A stretch of DNA of 64,000 nt from G963678445 sp963678445 (GCA_963678445.1 OY782877.1:1488001-1552000), one strand, 5' to 3'; positions 10,001 through 18,455 are shown, counted from the stretch's first letter. The notes: a model not told the origin generated them from the letters alone. A program made the numbers and translations.

Positions 10001-11068
10001 TGTGAGGTCTTCCAGTTCACTGTAGTTTGCACCACCATTGCTGGTGTAGAGAATGCTAATTTCGACGTATTGGGCCATACCGGTCATGGCACCCGGTTGG
10101 GCGCTTTCTACCTGGGCTACCCATTCGTCGACAGAGGCAAAGTCGTTACTTACCGTATCAAGCAAGCCGGCAAGGTCATCAACTACTTCAACAACGATGA
10201 CTCCGTCTTCACCCGCTGCAATCAGCCCCGCCGAAACGAAGGCGTCCAAACCAGGCGATTGAACGGTAATGTTGCCGTTGGGGGAAAGATAGATGTCGCC
10301 AAGCGCTTTTTCTGTCGTTGAGCCAGAATCAAGGTTGGCAACCAAAACGGTACGAAGTTGACCGTTGATGGTAACGTTTTTCACCCATACTTCGCCGGGG
10401 GCAACACTGTTAAAAATATCATCAGGGAACGCGTTGCTATCGCTATCCAGCGTATTCGCTTCATTCGCTGCCGGCGTTTCCATGAGGGTAATCTCAACTG
10501 CATCGCTGGCATCGTTGACGGCATCGTAGACTAGGGTAGCGCCCTGCACACCTGCTGTCGCGTTAACAAGCGCGTAGATCAGCAAGCTGCTTTGCATGTC
10601 CGCAGTCCCTGTCAGGAAACCGGACACGTCCACACCACCAATATAGGGTGCGGAATAGGCCCCAAAGTATTGGTCGCCTACCCAACCGATTTCGTTCCAA
10701 GCCGAAGCATCGTCTGCTTTATTAGCAACAAAGGTGACTAATTCTTCACCTGTGCCGCCGTCGACGTCTGCATCAACGAGCACTGGAATTTCGAGCTTGT
10801 CCGCATCCGCATTATCGGTGGCTGTTTTCACGATAACACCGGAAACATTGGATTCAAGCTGGACATAAAGTCCCTGGTTTGGCGATGCTTTGGCGTCGCC
10901 GTTGTTCGTGCCTAGCATTTGATCAAGCAAATTTGCAAGATCAATGCGATCTCCGTCGCCCGCTTGGGTACTCCGCATATCATAGGAAGGCAAAAAGCCT
11001 AACATGATTGTGAGTACCAGCATCATACTTACGAGCGCCGCAAGCACAAATTGTTTCTTGGTCCCCAT
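7022..11068 (-). CDS. Large secreted surface protein with InlB-type repeats, IPT/TIG domain and CFI-box C-terminus
   Basis: The start at 11068 (MGTKKQFVLAAL) has AAGGAGA upstream and gives 1348 residues with a signal peptide. Residues about 540-790 hold three bacterial-repeat modules of the type GTEVTLSAAP...GYTFAGWTG...VTANF. Residues about 790-880 form an IPT/TIG-like domain (APDNAWLFGGVVAEITGTGF). The end has a hydrophobic segment, a Gly/Ser linker, then PCFIASAAYGTPMAEDIDTL and YYRVSPMLAD. That is the pattern of the CFI-box C-terminal domain, followed by two hydrophobic stretches and a basic end. The CFI box is a proposed sorting or anchoring signal, so an envelope-attached protein is expected. 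It is monocistronic, with a consensus promoter and a long leader. Confidence 0.88.
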   Translation of the reverse strand: MGTKKQFVLAALVSMMLVLTIMLGFLPSYDMRSTQAGDGDRIDLANLLDQMLGTNNGDAKASPNQGLYVQLESNVSGVIVKTATDNADADKLEIPVLVDADVDGGTGEELVTFVANKADDASAWNEIGWVGDQYFGAYSAPYIGGVDVSGFLTGTADMQSSLLIYALVNATAGVQGATLVYDAVNDASDAVEITLMETPAANEANTLDSDSNAFPDDIFNSVAPGEVWVKNVTINGQLRTVLVANLDSGSTTEKALGDIYLSPNGNITVQSPGLDAFVSAGLIAAGEDGVIVVEVVDDLAGLLDTVSNDFASVDEWVAQVESAQPGAMTGMAQYVEISILYTSNGGANYSELEDLTGTQLAVNLKMSNLDVGENDQVQLWSLPTSVSDVNDETIITNIPGEEAWTLVADAPVSGTMLEADLQTLSVFAPFNSGLALTGADVSRLPQGFESELTLSGVMPIASALSVYEAAQAYQITIGGQVAAFREGPAKQGVAITENGANIYVTAPALSVTGPVDIVLTDLANATNTATLTAAVTVQAVHLVTSTVSGSAASIVLDPVSTIGAADEDYYFEGATVTASMSDESTPSQWLVNGSNAGALGSVSFTVAGATTVEAVFQGGGVQLNLSATAGGSIVDPIPAPDLPGGLYTRGTVVTFAAAPVDPALATFQEWTGPSVGLLGDPTLASQTITLNADVTLVANFIAPTYTLNFTVAPEGVGNVTLNPEPGAGNTYLAGTEVTLSAAPTAEGYTFAGWTGANAADLSSQSAQVVTVMMNSDKAVTANFVALNITAIAPDNAWLFGGVVAEITGTGFTNDTYVAIGGTQVFPFRVAGDGTSMQVVVPPSTDNTDNAEVLANVEVREAGVTRTLPDGFTYKRYQTDANGISTTAFIIADNSVETAIDVTLGVGGNDEAEMILPALDAPAGTTVYGIARAVQLTDVADVKTNTSALSAAFGSGNIGTGGVTGDLISQGYDFSLHLYSTADAAKTTPPVGSAFFGNADGLVNFDRPVDDQGNPVATTPIKLSFPVNGAFTYADVKDGLMVWGQGASYDYATDQIAPTSTVAYQSELLANEVSAAIDENTVDVDSPDTVNMARIYGLNVFSLRKAALLPDEVVEAIRLATASGTANGSVDGGTELRIVSPLGGLAWVDRVEFGTLGTQATFKTAAGSTEYELVLDSPEASEAGIVDLTIYLKSNPTTAAATLERVFEYRAASKPLDSLLLLGLGLAIALIGLLAGGDSGGGSGGPCFIASAAYGTPMAEDIDTLRAVRDTFMLDNAVGTAFVDTYYRVSPMLADAVAQSPVLAAVVRVLLVPVIFLGKVALTMSWLTALVGLSIGMMYIMRRKARSQA

Positions 11069-11264
11069 TCTGGATTCTCCTTTACACCGTTTAACCTTGA
11101 ACAGCATGTTCACCGCGAGACGCCTAAGCGTCTTCGCGTTTTCACTCTCTATCTAATAACGTCGTATACCCCAGTATTTGTCCCCAAATGGCTGGCTATA
11201 TATGCATTATCACCCTCGACCTTCCGATGGCCGAGTTTTCACAAATTTTCATACTAGATGCGTC

Positions 11265-11293
11265 ATTATAAATAACTTTGCGGTAGTTGTCAA
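11265..11293 (-). promoter_or_regulatory. Consensus sigma-70 promoter of the large surface-protein gene
   Basis: On the minus strand a perfect TTGACA (11293-11288), a 17-nt spacer and a perfect TATAAT (11270-11265). The implied transcript starts near 11258 and has a leader of about 190 nt before the ATG at 11068. The remaining sequence up to the end of lgt (11294-11457) holds no visible gene. Confidence 0.85.
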
Positions 11294-11457
11294 CACTTTA
11301 TCAGGTATTGCTCGTTAACTTAGGATATTTTTTTTCTACGGGTTTTAGAAGCTCTATCACTTTACCTAATAGGTCTTTATACTCAGGCTTTCTATATGGA
11401 CTTTACCCAGCTCCAGGCTCGGCTTTAACGCTTCGCAAATTGAGCATCCTCCGCATT

Positions 11458-12294
11458 TCAGGAATCTCCACTTGTTTCTGCAAGCTCCGTTGTTGGCGAA
11501 TTTCGCCAAGCGGTCATACGGAGAATACAGTATAGAAGTAGCGCCAGAAGCGCTACACTCAGCGCAAAACATTGGGAGGCTGTCATCTGAAACCAAGGGC
11601 GACTACTATCGCCACGGGTAAATTCGGTACTAAAACGCAAGAATCCGTATAAAACAGGGTATAGTAAAAAAACCTGTCCGTCGTGTCGTTTGTGTCTGTA
11701 GACCCAACGCAGTACAAAGGAAATACAGATTAGCCCTACGCTTGAATATAGCACTGCAGGATGGCAGGGCAGCGATGTCGCTGCGTCGGATTGGATTAGG
11801 CCACCGCGCAGTTGTTGTGCATACGCACCGTAGTCGGAGCGCGGGTAGCTCACTCCCCAGGGCAAGGTTGTTGGCGCTCCCCAACAACAGCCATTGAGAA
11901 AACAGCCTACGCGGCCAATCGCATGTGCCAAGGCCAGATTAGGCATAGCGATGTCGCCTGCAATCAGAATAGGGGTGTGGTGCATACGCAGATAGATTAT
12001 GGCGGCAAAAACGCCCCCCAGTAGTCCGCCGTAAAAAACAAGTCCTCCCTGCCAGAAGAATAATGCACGGTAAAGATGCGAAATCGCGTCGTATTGGAGA
12101 ATGTAGTATGCACGCGCACCAATTAACGCTCCAAGGAAGATCCATATACCTATGTTAGGCGTGATTGGAAAAGGCTCTTTGCGTTTGTAGTTTTCGCGTA
12201 TAGACAGGAGAACGCCGGTTAAAAACGCCAATGCGACTGCAACTGCGTAGGAATGAAAAACCAGGGGGCCAATATGAAAAAGTATCGGGCGCAT
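11458..12294 (-). CDS. lgt: Prolipoprotein diacylglyceryl transferase
   Basis: Lgt moves diacylglycerol from phosphatidylglycerol to the lipobox cysteine of prolipoproteins at the inner membrane. The 278-residue product is polytopic and starts MRPILFHIGPLVFHSYAVAV. It contains the family signature in the form GRVGCFLNGCCWG (classically GRxGNFxN), plus GARAYYILQY and FLRWVYRHKRHDGQVF. The ATG at 12294 is preceded by GAGGAT; a TTG seven codons upstream lacks a Shine-Dalgarno. Its substrates in this window would include the lipoproteins at 31482 and 46508. It lies downstream of the cohesin/Fn3-like gene with a hairpin in the 129-bp gap, so cotranscription is uncertain. Confidence 0.93.
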   Translation of the reverse strand: MRPILFHIGPLVFHSYAVAVALAFLTGVLLSIRENYKRKEPFPITPNIGIWIFLGALIGARAYYILQYDAISHLYRALFFWQGGLVFYGGLLGGVFAAIIYLRMHHTPILIAGDIAMPNLALAHAIGRVGCFLNGCCWGAPTTLPWGVSYPRSDYGAYAQQLRGGLIQSDAATSLPCHPAVLYSSVGLICISFVLRWVYRHKRHDGQVFLLYPVLYGFLRFSTEFTRGDSSRPWFQMTASQCFALSVALLALLLYCILRMTAWRNSPTTELAETSGDS

Positions 12295-12313
12295 ATATCC
12301 TCGGTGTGTATGC

Positions 12314-12340
12314 AAAGGAGGGAAGCTCCGTCTTCCCTCC
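12314..12340 (-). terminator. Possible terminator between the cohesin/Fn3-like gene and lgt
   Basis: Perfect 9-bp stem GGAGGGAAG/CTTCCCTCC with a 6-nt loop (12317-12340). On the minus strand it is followed by only three T, so termination would be partial at best. Confidence 0.45.
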
Positions 12341-12423
12341 GTTAACGCTTGGACAAATTAAAACTCAACGCGACAAACCAGAAAAATTATCGTATAAACT
12401 CTACTCTATTTTATATCCTGGGT

Positions 12424-14166
12424 TCAACTGGTTCGAAACACACGTTGTATCGGCGCAAGAAATGCCAGGGCAAGTATGACTCCCAAAAGGATGTCGGCGT
12501 AGCCCTGTTTGTTACCGACACATGTGCTGGCCATTGAAATCTCTGACTTCTTGGGAGGCCATTGCAGCGGGGAATATCCTAACTGCACTACTCCACCATG
12601 GCGCACGCAGCATCCGATGAGAAATAAATTCCCCTGACGGCGAATCTGTGGCTTGCCAACAAGCCACCCAGCTACGGATGGAGCCGGATACCAACGTCCG
12701 TTCAGATAACAATATGGCACTACGGCTGCAGGGTCGATCGCTTCGGGGACCGGCAACCAAATCCATTGGGGCTGCACCAAGGGCTGGTCTGGGTAAACAT
12801 GTTGCACCGCTCCCACTCCCACGGTCAATTCAGGGAGCAGGTCATCTACACAGGTATTCAGGGCTGTTTTCTCCGCGTTTTCTACAGTGAATTGACGCAC
12901 CACCGTTTCAGCGCCGTCTGCACCGGCTCGCACCGTCATCTCAGCATCCAACCATGTTGTCGCAGGGGTGAAAACCACCCATCCGGATTTTCCATCTGCA
13001 CCCTCTTGCGCCACCCAGTGAATTTCGTAATCCGAAGAGGCTTCATCAACTATTTCACCCCAGATCGAGGCCTCCGAAATAACACTTTCACTTTGCAAAC
13101 GGAGCGCTACCGCTGCCCCTTTAGCCACTGTCGGCATACCTTGTCCGAATGTCGACAGCGGGAACGTTTCCGCCACCGTCCGTTCTCCGAATCCGGCAAC
13201 TTTGCTCGCACCCCGTTGACCCAGCGCGGCATCCGCCGAAGGCGTACTTTCACACCCCGTCGCTGTACGTGCTTTCACCCAATAGTAATAAGAAACATAT
13301 TCGTACTGTGCTTCGCGGAAGCATCCTGCGCGTTGCACCTGCGTGGGTTGGGCTGCGGATACGTCCAGAAAGCTGGTCGAAACTTGCCATGAATCGCCCA
13401 AGGGGAGCGCCTGACTGAAATCGGCGGAAACAGAGCGATACACGCGATATTCCGCATTGGCGGTCGTCACCGCATCCCAGGTCACATACACGCCATCTGC
13501 ACGATCTTGAGACGCTTGCACGCCTGCTGGAGTCTCGGCGGGGATGCACCCCACATCGATTTGACCATTCTGCAGGGTAAGCTGTACCTCTTCTGCGCTT
13601 GCTAACGAAGCCGAAGCAGGGCCATAAGGGCTACCATTGATTTCCTGGGCATCCGCCGGAGAAATCAGAAGCGGTATCGATGTATTCTCCGGGGTTACCT
13701 GATCCACGCGGAACGCCACCGTCAGCAAAACACCATTCGACACCATCGGCGTCTGGCCATTAGCAACAATCACAGCGAGTACGCCGTCCGCCTCATGCAC
13801 CGCCACACTTACGCTCGCCCCGGATAAAACCTCATTCAGCCGCACAGCACTGCGTTGCGTCAACGGCTGCCCTTCGTTATCCGTCAAAACAGTTCCAGAA
13901 AGATCGCGCAGGACAAACTCATACTCCTCCTCTTCCGGAGTAACGAAGGCAGGGTTGTACTTGATAAATAAGGCTACCGTCGAAGGAGCTTCGCCCTCCG
14001 CCGTCAAGCGAACATCCACCTCAGCCACATCGCCCGCATTGACTTCTGCCGTCCCCATCGCAATCACCGCCGATGCGCCATGCGCTCCTGAAATCACACA
14101 GCCCCACAGCACTGCCACTACAGCCGCCTGAAGAAAAACTCCGCTTAACCCACGCTTCGCGTTCAT
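12424..14166 (-). CDS. Secreted protein with cohesin-like and fibronectin-III-like domains and C-terminal membrane tail
   Basis: The start at 14166 (MNAKRGLSGVFLQ) follows GGAGCGTAGGA and gives 580 residues with a signal peptide ending near SGAHGA. Residues about 30-190 read like a cohesin fold (VNAGDVAEVDVRLTAEGEAP, then ADGVLAVIVANGQTP). Residues about 195-310 look like an Fn3 module (AGVQASQDRADGVYVTWDAV, then YYYWVKARTATGCES). A beta-rich region follows. The last 25 residues form a hydrophobic helix with a short basic end (VILALAFLAP...RVFRTS), like C-terminal sorting tails. No dockerin partner is obvious, so extracellular adhesion or scaffolding is inference. The frame runs upstream over the divergent kinase gene, which is not credible. 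Confidence 0.8.
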   Translation of the reverse strand: MNAKRGLSGVFLQAAVVAVLWGCVISGAHGASAVIAMGTAEVNAGDVAEVDVRLTAEGEAPSTVALFIKYNPAFVTPEEEEYEFVLRDLSGTVLTDNEGQPLTQRSAVRLNEVLSGASVSVAVHEADGVLAVIVANGQTPMVSNGVLLTVAFRVDQVTPENTSIPLLISPADAQEINGSPYGPASASLASAEEVQLTLQNGQIDVGCIPAETPAGVQASQDRADGVYVTWDAVTTANAEYRVYRSVSADFSQALPLGDSWQVSTSFLDVSAAQPTQVQRAGCFREAQYEYVSYYYWVKARTATGCESTPSADAALGQRGASKVAGFGERTVAETFPLSTFGQGMPTVAKGAAVALRLQSESVISEASIWGEIVDEASSDYEIHWVAQEGADGKSGWVVFTPATTWLDAEMTVRAGADGAETVVRQFTVENAEKTALNTCVDDLLPELTVGVGAVQHVYPDQPLVQPQWIWLPVPEAIDPAAVVPYCYLNGRWYPAPSVAGWLVGKPQIRRQGNLFLIGCCVRHGGVVQLGYSPLQWPPKKSEISMASTCVGNKQGYADILLGVILALAFLAPIQRVFRTS

Positions 14167-14323
14167 TATTCCTACGCTCCTATGTTCTTGAATTGAAAAA
14201 TCACCACCACAACCGCCGCCCATAATATCCTGAAAACAATACCTGGAAAACCGACGCACTTCAAACTTCTCATGCGCACCGTTTCTCTCACAATACCTAT
14301 TTCGAAAAAAAGCCCTAGAAAAC

Positions 14324-14353
14324 TTGTCTAGACCCGCAAAAAGTGTGTACGAT
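14324..14353 (+). promoter_or_regulatory. Possible promoter giving a near-leaderless kinase transcript
   Basis: TTGTCT (14324-14329), 18-nt spacer, TACGAT (14348-14353). The predicted start site (about 14360) is within a few bases of the ATG at 14362. No Shine-Dalgarno is present, which fits leaderless translation. The hexamers are imperfect. Confidence 0.4.
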
Positions 14354-14361
14354 CCTCGATT

Positions 14362-16041
14362 ATGATCCAAGTTATTTGTCCACATTGCGGTCTGCAGATT
14401 CTGGTACCACCCACAGTACAAGGAAGGTGCGGGATTTGTTTCAATTGCGGCCGCCCGCTAGAAATACCCGACTTTGATAAACCTCATCAAGCGAACGACT
14501 TAGCCTTCGAGGCAGGTCGTAGAATTTCTGCGCGCTACATCATCGAAGAACCCTTGGGAAAAGGGGGGATGGGGGTAGTGTATCGCGCCCATGACACACT
14601 CGTCGATGAAACTGTCGCATTAAAATTCATGAATCCCCACATGCTGCGCACGCAAAAAGGTCAGGAACTTTTTATCCGGGAAGCCCAGATTGCACGCCGC
14701 CTGCGCCATGAAAACATCATCGCCGTGCACGATGTAAGCTGGACCAATGACGGCATCCTCTATTTGTCTATGGAATACGCTCAGGGCCAATCCATGCGGG
14801 GTTTCTTGCGAAAACAACGCCAGCAACGCCGCCTGGTCGCCGTGCGTTTGGCCGTCACCTACATCCGCCAGGTACTGGCTGCGCTGGAAAACGCCCACCG
14901 CATGGTCATCCACCGAGATATCAAGCCGGAAAATGTGATGATCCTGGCCAGCGAACGCGTTAAGGTACTCGATTTTGGTCTGGCCAAGGCCGTCCACGAA
15001 GAATTTATGCACCCGGGCACCACCCAACAGAAAAACAAGCGTATGGTGGGCACGTTGGCTTATGCCGCACCCGAGCAGCGCAAAAAACAAGCGGTGGATT
15101 TGCGTGCTGACATTTACGCTGTAGGCCTGCTCCTGCAGGAACTCTTCACCTTGCGCACCCCGATGGACGAGCCGGTTACCGTGGAGCAGGTGCGCGGCGA
15201 CGTATCTCCCTCCCTGCTCGATGTACTTAAAAAGGCCCTGCAGCCCGAAAAAGAGCAACGCTGGCAATGTGCAGCCGATTTTCGCAACGCCTTAGAAGAG
15301 GCGTATAACCGCTCGTACAAAAAAACCATCCAGACACCTACCATAACCCAATCGCAAAATACCCCTTCCACCGAGGGCATGCTCTTCCTTGAAGGCGGTA
15401 GCTTCCTTATGGGTAACAACGACGTGCGTGAGGAAGCCCCTGAAATGGAGGTCTCGGTAGAACCCTTCTGGATGGATATCTATCCCGTCACCGTACAACA
15501 GTACCAGGCTTTCCTCGATGCCACAGGTTACCCCGAACCACGCTACTGGCGCGATCCGCAGTACAACGGCCCCAACCAACCCGTCGTCGGCGTGAGCTGG
15601 GCCGAAGCCAGCGCCTATGCACAATGGGCGGGCAAGGCCCTTCCCACCGAGGCCCAATGGGAATTTGCAGCACGAGGACGTGAGGACCGCACCTATCCTT
15701 GGGGCGATCTCCCCCCCGACACCACCCGAAGCAATTTTGGCGACTATCTGGGCATGCCCTCCATTGTCACCATGCACGACGACGGCAAAACGCCCGACGG
15801 CATCTACGATATGGCAGGCAACGTGTTGGAATGGACCGCCGATCCCTTTGTGCCCTACAACAAACTGTTCAAAGATCCCGATAATGCGCAATCCGCCCCC
15901 CGACGCACCGTGCGCGGTGGATGCTGGGCCTCTCTCTCCCAAGAGCTAACCTGCAGTGCACGTAAAGGCCTGTTTCCGGAAAGCCAGCTCAACACGGTCG
16001 GCTTCCGCTGCATCCTTCCCGCCGCCCTGCTACACCAATAA
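14362..16041 (+). CDS. Zinc-ribbon / Ser-Thr protein kinase / FGE-sulfatase-modifying-factor fusion
   Basis: The 559-residue protein has three parts. Residues 1-33 form a zinc ribbon with Cys pairs CPHC (6, 9) and CFNC (26, 29). Residues about 58-315 are a Hanks-type kinase: GKGGMG loop, Lys88 in VALK, Asp186 in HRDIKPEN, Asp204 in DFG, and APEQ. Residues about 337-556 are an FGE/SUMF1-like domain (GGSFLMGNNDVREEAP, LPTEAQWEFAARG, WGD, GNVLEWTAD, VRGGCW, GFRC). No transmembrane helix separates them, so it should be cytoplasmic. The FGE part keeps only some of the cysteines expected of a formylglycine generator, so it may be a binding module. Kinase-FGE fusions occur in Planctomycetes and relatives. 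There is no Shine-Dalgarno. Confidence 0.93.
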   Translation: MIQVICPHCGLQILVPPTVQGRCGICFNCGRPLEIPDFDKPHQANDLAFEAGRRISARYIIEEPLGKGGMGVVYRAHDTLVDETVALKFMNPHMLRTQKGQELFIREAQIARRLRHENIIAVHDVSWTNDGILYLSMEYAQGQSMRGFLRKQRQQRRLVAVRLAVTYIRQVLAALENAHRMVIHRDIKPENVMILASERVKVLDFGLAKAVHEEFMHPGTTQQKNKRMVGTLAYAAPEQRKKQAVDLRADIYAVGLLLQELFTLRTPMDEPVTVEQVRGDVSPSLLDVLKKALQPEKEQRWQCAADFRNALEEAYNRSYKKTIQTPTITQSQNTPSTEGMLFLEGGSFLMGNNDVREEAPEMEVSVEPFWMDIYPVTVQQYQAFLDATGYPEPRYWRDPQYNGPNQPVVGVSWAEASAYAQWAGKALPTEAQWEFAARGREDRTYPWGDLPPDTTRSNFGDYLGMPSIVTMHDDGKTPDGIYDMAGNVLEWTADPFVPYNKLFKDPDNAQSAPRRTVRGGCWASLSQELTCSARKGLFPESQLNTVGFRCILPAALLHQ

Positions 16042-16048
16042 CCGCAGG

Positions 16049-16360
16049 TTAATCCATGTGAAACACCTCGGCAATCGGCATAAACAACGGCTTCTCCCCC
16101 TCCGTATGCATCAACGGATTCGTTTTCGCCCACCACTCCTTCATAATCGGTTCCAAAGTAATTCGCTCCAGGCAGCCCGCAGGATCATCTGCCTCGTAAT
16201 AGCCAAACAAATCTAACTCCCTCCGAAAAATAGAATAATTCCGGAATCCCGCACGCTGATGCGCCGCACGAACCTCATCACCAATATCCACATGCAACTG
16301 CTCATACGCCGCCACCACCGACGCATCCTTCAAACGCATCATAAAAGCAAATCTGCCCAT
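16049..16360 (-). CDS. rhaM: L-rhamnose mutarotase family protein
   Basis: The 103-residue protein starts MGRFAFMMRLKDASVVAAYE and contains NYSIFRRELDLFGYYEADD and MKEWWAKTNPLM. These are the signature segments of RhaM (formerly DUF718), including a conserved His near residue 23 and the paired Trp. RhaM interconverts alpha and beta anomers of L-rhamnose. AGGAG lies 8 nt ahead of the start. No rhamnose catabolic genes are nearby, so the physiological sugar is open. Its stop lies 7 bp from the converging kinase-FGE gene. Confidence 0.88.
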   Translation of the reverse strand: MGRFAFMMRLKDASVVAAYEQLHVDIGDEVRAAHQRAGFRNYSIFRRELDLFGYYEADDPAGCLERITLEPIMKEWWAKTNPLMHTEGEKPLFMPIAEVFHMD

Positions 16361-16381
16361 TCTTAACGCTCCTATCTATTC

Positions 16382-16430
16382 AAAAACGGAGCGGTCGATG
16401 CACTACGGCACATGCCTGCATCGACCACTC
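16382..16430 (-). terminator. Intrinsic terminator of the receiver-histidine kinase gene
   Basis: Ten-bp stem GGTCGATGCA/TGCATCGACC (16393-16402, 16417-16426), extended by GAG/CTC. On the minus strand it is followed by CGTTTTTG. It separates the histidine-kinase gene from rhaM. Confidence 0.75.
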
Positions 16431-16504
16431 CTGCCCCAAGTGAGACGTAATCAACATGTCCTGCCATCACATCTCGCCCGCAGCCAGCGGGTAAAAAAAC
16501 ACCC

Positions 16505-17692
16505 TCACGCTTCCTGAGGAAAACGCAACACAAAACACGCACCACGCTCCTCCATAGGCTCCAGCGAAACTGTCCCCCCATGGCGCTGCATCACATTCTT
16601 CACCACCGTCAATCCCAAACCCGTTCCCTTCGCCCCCTTCGTCGTATACAGCGTATCAAAAATATGCTCCCGCGCCTCAGGCGATACACCCGGCCCCGAA
16701 TCCTGAATCGCAAGACAGACCCACTCCCCCTCCTGCCACGAATGCAACCGCACCTGCCGCGGTTCTTTCTGTTCCTGCATCGCCTGCGTAGCGTTATAAA
16801 TCATATTCAACACCGCCTGACGCACCAGCACAATATCCCCCTTGCATAACGACAACGCCTCATTCAGCGCAAGCACCGCCGCCACATTACGCCCCAACAA
16901 AAAGGGTCGCGCGACCTCAAGACAATGCTCCACCACCGCATTAATATGAAACAAATCCGCCCCCGTCGAATCCTGTCGCAAAAAATTCATCGTCGTGCGC
17001 ACCAAATCATTACAATGCTGCAACTGTTTACGCATCGTCGTTAAGCGGGCATGCAAGCCCGCATGCGCCTTATCACTCAAAATAAGGTCTAAATGCGTAC
17101 CAATCACCGACAACGGCGTGCCCAAATCATGCAGCGTACCCGACACCAAATGCCCCAACGTTTCAAAACGATTCGCCTCCAGCGCCAAATACTCCATCTT
17201 TCGGCGCATCCGCTCTTCCTCCTGCGCCACCAGACTCTTCTCCAGCTTCTCCAGCAGCACCGCATTATCAAACGGCTTTTCAATATATGCGAACGCACCC
17301 AAATCAAGCGCCTCAATCGACGTTTTCGTCTCCGCATGCCCCGTCAAAATAATCACGCGAATCTGCGGATACAACGTGCGCACCTGACGCAACAAATCCA
17401 TTCCCGTCTGCTGCGGCATACGAATATCCGTGATCACCACATCCATCGGTTCCTCCGCCAAAATCTCCAACGCCTGCGCCACACTTTTGGCCACCCATAC
17501 CGCATACTCCTCCTTCAACAGCATACGAAGCGACTCCCGCGGCCCCAATTCATCATCCACCACCAACACCCGCGCCCCTTTCACCACCTGTCGCCGCTCC
17601 ACCTCTCCTGTCTTTTTCCTCGACTGCGACGCTACACATGAATCCACTGACATTGTTTCCATGGCTGAACTACCCGCTGCTCTGTACATCAT
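16505..17692 (-). CDS. Receiver-histidine kinase (response-regulator domain fused ahead of HisKA/HATPase)
   Basis: The start at 17692 (MMYRAAGSSAMETMS) follows GGGGGGAG; the adjacent ATG at 17689 is an alternative. After a variable N-terminus comes a receiver domain (about residues 40-155) with VLVVDDE, phospho-acceptor Asp in VVITDIRMP, Thr in LTGHAE and Lys in EKPFD. A coiled linker leads to HisKA with the phospho-acceptor His in SGTLHDLGTPLS. The HATPase_c domain has NMIYNATQAM (N box), DSGPGV and GTGLGL (G boxes). There are no membrane spans, so this is a cytoplasmic sensor fed by an upstream kinase or ligand. The output regulator is not in the window. Confidence 0.92.
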   Translation of the reverse strand: MMYRAAGSSAMETMSVDSCVASQSRKKTGEVERRQVVKGARVLVVDDELGPRESLRMLLKEEYAVWVAKSVAQALEILAEEPMDVVITDIRMPQQTGMDLLRQVRTLYPQIRVIILTGHAETKTSIEALDLGAFAYIEKPFDNAVLLEKLEKSLVAQEEERMRRKMEYLALEANRFETLGHLVSGTLHDLGTPLSVIGTHLDLILSDKAHAGLHARLTTMRKQLQHCNDLVRTTMNFLRQDSTGADLFHINAVVEHCLEVARPFLLGRNVAAVLALNEALSLCKGDIVLVRQAVLNMIYNATQAMQEQKEPRQVRLHSWQEGEWVCLAIQDSGPGVSPEAREHIFDTLYTTKGAKGTGLGLTVVKNVMQRHGGTVSLEPMEERGACFVLRFPQEA

Positions 17693-18270
17693 GCTCTCCA
17701 CTCCCCCCAAGCGGCCCATCCGCTTCGTTGGCGCACCTAAAAAATAAGCAAAAAACATGCCAAATCTTGCAGTATTCATAAAGGATTGCATTACAGCACC
17801 TTATGTACTTATTGGAAAAATAAAAACCTGTACAAAATTGAACCATGAAGCTTTGACAATAGTTTTCCGCACAAAAATGTACACCGTCCGCTGCCGTAGT
17901 GAGTTAAATTTGAAAAACTGCCATTAAGACGAAGTTTTTGCTGTGGTCACGGATAAATTTCTTGGTGTACCCCTGGCTACTTTGTGCTCGCTGGACCGCT
18001 TTAGGAAAAAACATGCTCTGAAGACGTTCAAAAAAAATTCAAAGCACAAAAAATAAAGCTTGCATCCCATCTCTGCAATGTGCTAAGGTGGCGCCATCTT
18101 CATTAGGAGGAGAGCTATATCGCAGCTTTTTAGGCAGCGTACAGCCAGCAATATTTTTTTGGAGCCCACTTTCGGTTAACTACCGAAGGAAAAGATTGTT
18201 TTTTCGTGGTCTCTGGATCGCTTTGATACAAAACGCATATACGCGTTTGGAATTGCAAGGACACCTGAAA
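17693..18270. other. Intergenic region with repeat copy C and no other gene
   Basis: Apart from repeat copy C (17897-18005) I see no gene. Around 18190-18225 a weak, partial resemblance to the left end of the repeat family occurs (GTGGTCTCTGGATCGCTTTG). A possible TTGCAT-18 nt-TAAGGT promoter lies at about 18060-18089, reading toward the micro-ORFs. Confidence 0.4.
17897..18005 (-). repeat. Dispersed palindromic repeat, copy C
   Basis: Read on the minus strand it starts CCTAAAGCGGTCCAGCGAGC, has a variant of the optional module (GTAGCCAGGGGTACACC), then GTGACCACAGCAAAAACTTC and ends TTTAACTCACTA. The central TATGGTCCTTACCAT hairpin has decayed. Confidence 0.8.
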
Positions 18271-18387
18271 ATGCGGATGAAACGACAAACAATTCAGCAA
18301 TGGCTGGTGCTCGCGTGTCGATTTTCGACAGCGGCGCGCCACACGCTGATTTCCGCCGGTGGCCTTCCTAAGGAGCTTACAATGTAG
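18271..18387 (+). CDS. Possible 38-residue micro-ORF ahead of a strong terminator
   Basis: The ORF starts MRMKRQTIQQWLVLACRFST and ends GGLPKELTM. AAGGA lies about 9 nt upstream of the ATG. It stops 27 bp before a 13-bp terminator hairpin. It shares a basic M-x-x-K-R-x-T start with the next micro-ORF. It could be a small protein or a regulatory leader peptide. I recognize no family, and coding is unproven. Confidence 0.35.
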   Translation: MRMKRQTIQQWLVLACRFSTAARHTLISAGGLPKELTM

Positions 18388-18413
18388 CCTAAAACTACAT
18401 AAGAAGAACTTAA

Positions 18414-18455
18414 AAGCGCCGCAGGTGGAACCCAAAAACCTGCGGCGCTTTTTTT
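18414..18455 (+). terminator. Strong intrinsic terminator
   Basis: Perfect 13-bp stem AAGCGCCGCAGGT/ACCTGCGGCGCTT with an 11-nt loop, running into seven T. It lies upstream of the sigma-region-4-like gene and could act as an attenuator or end a short transcript. Confidence 0.85.
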
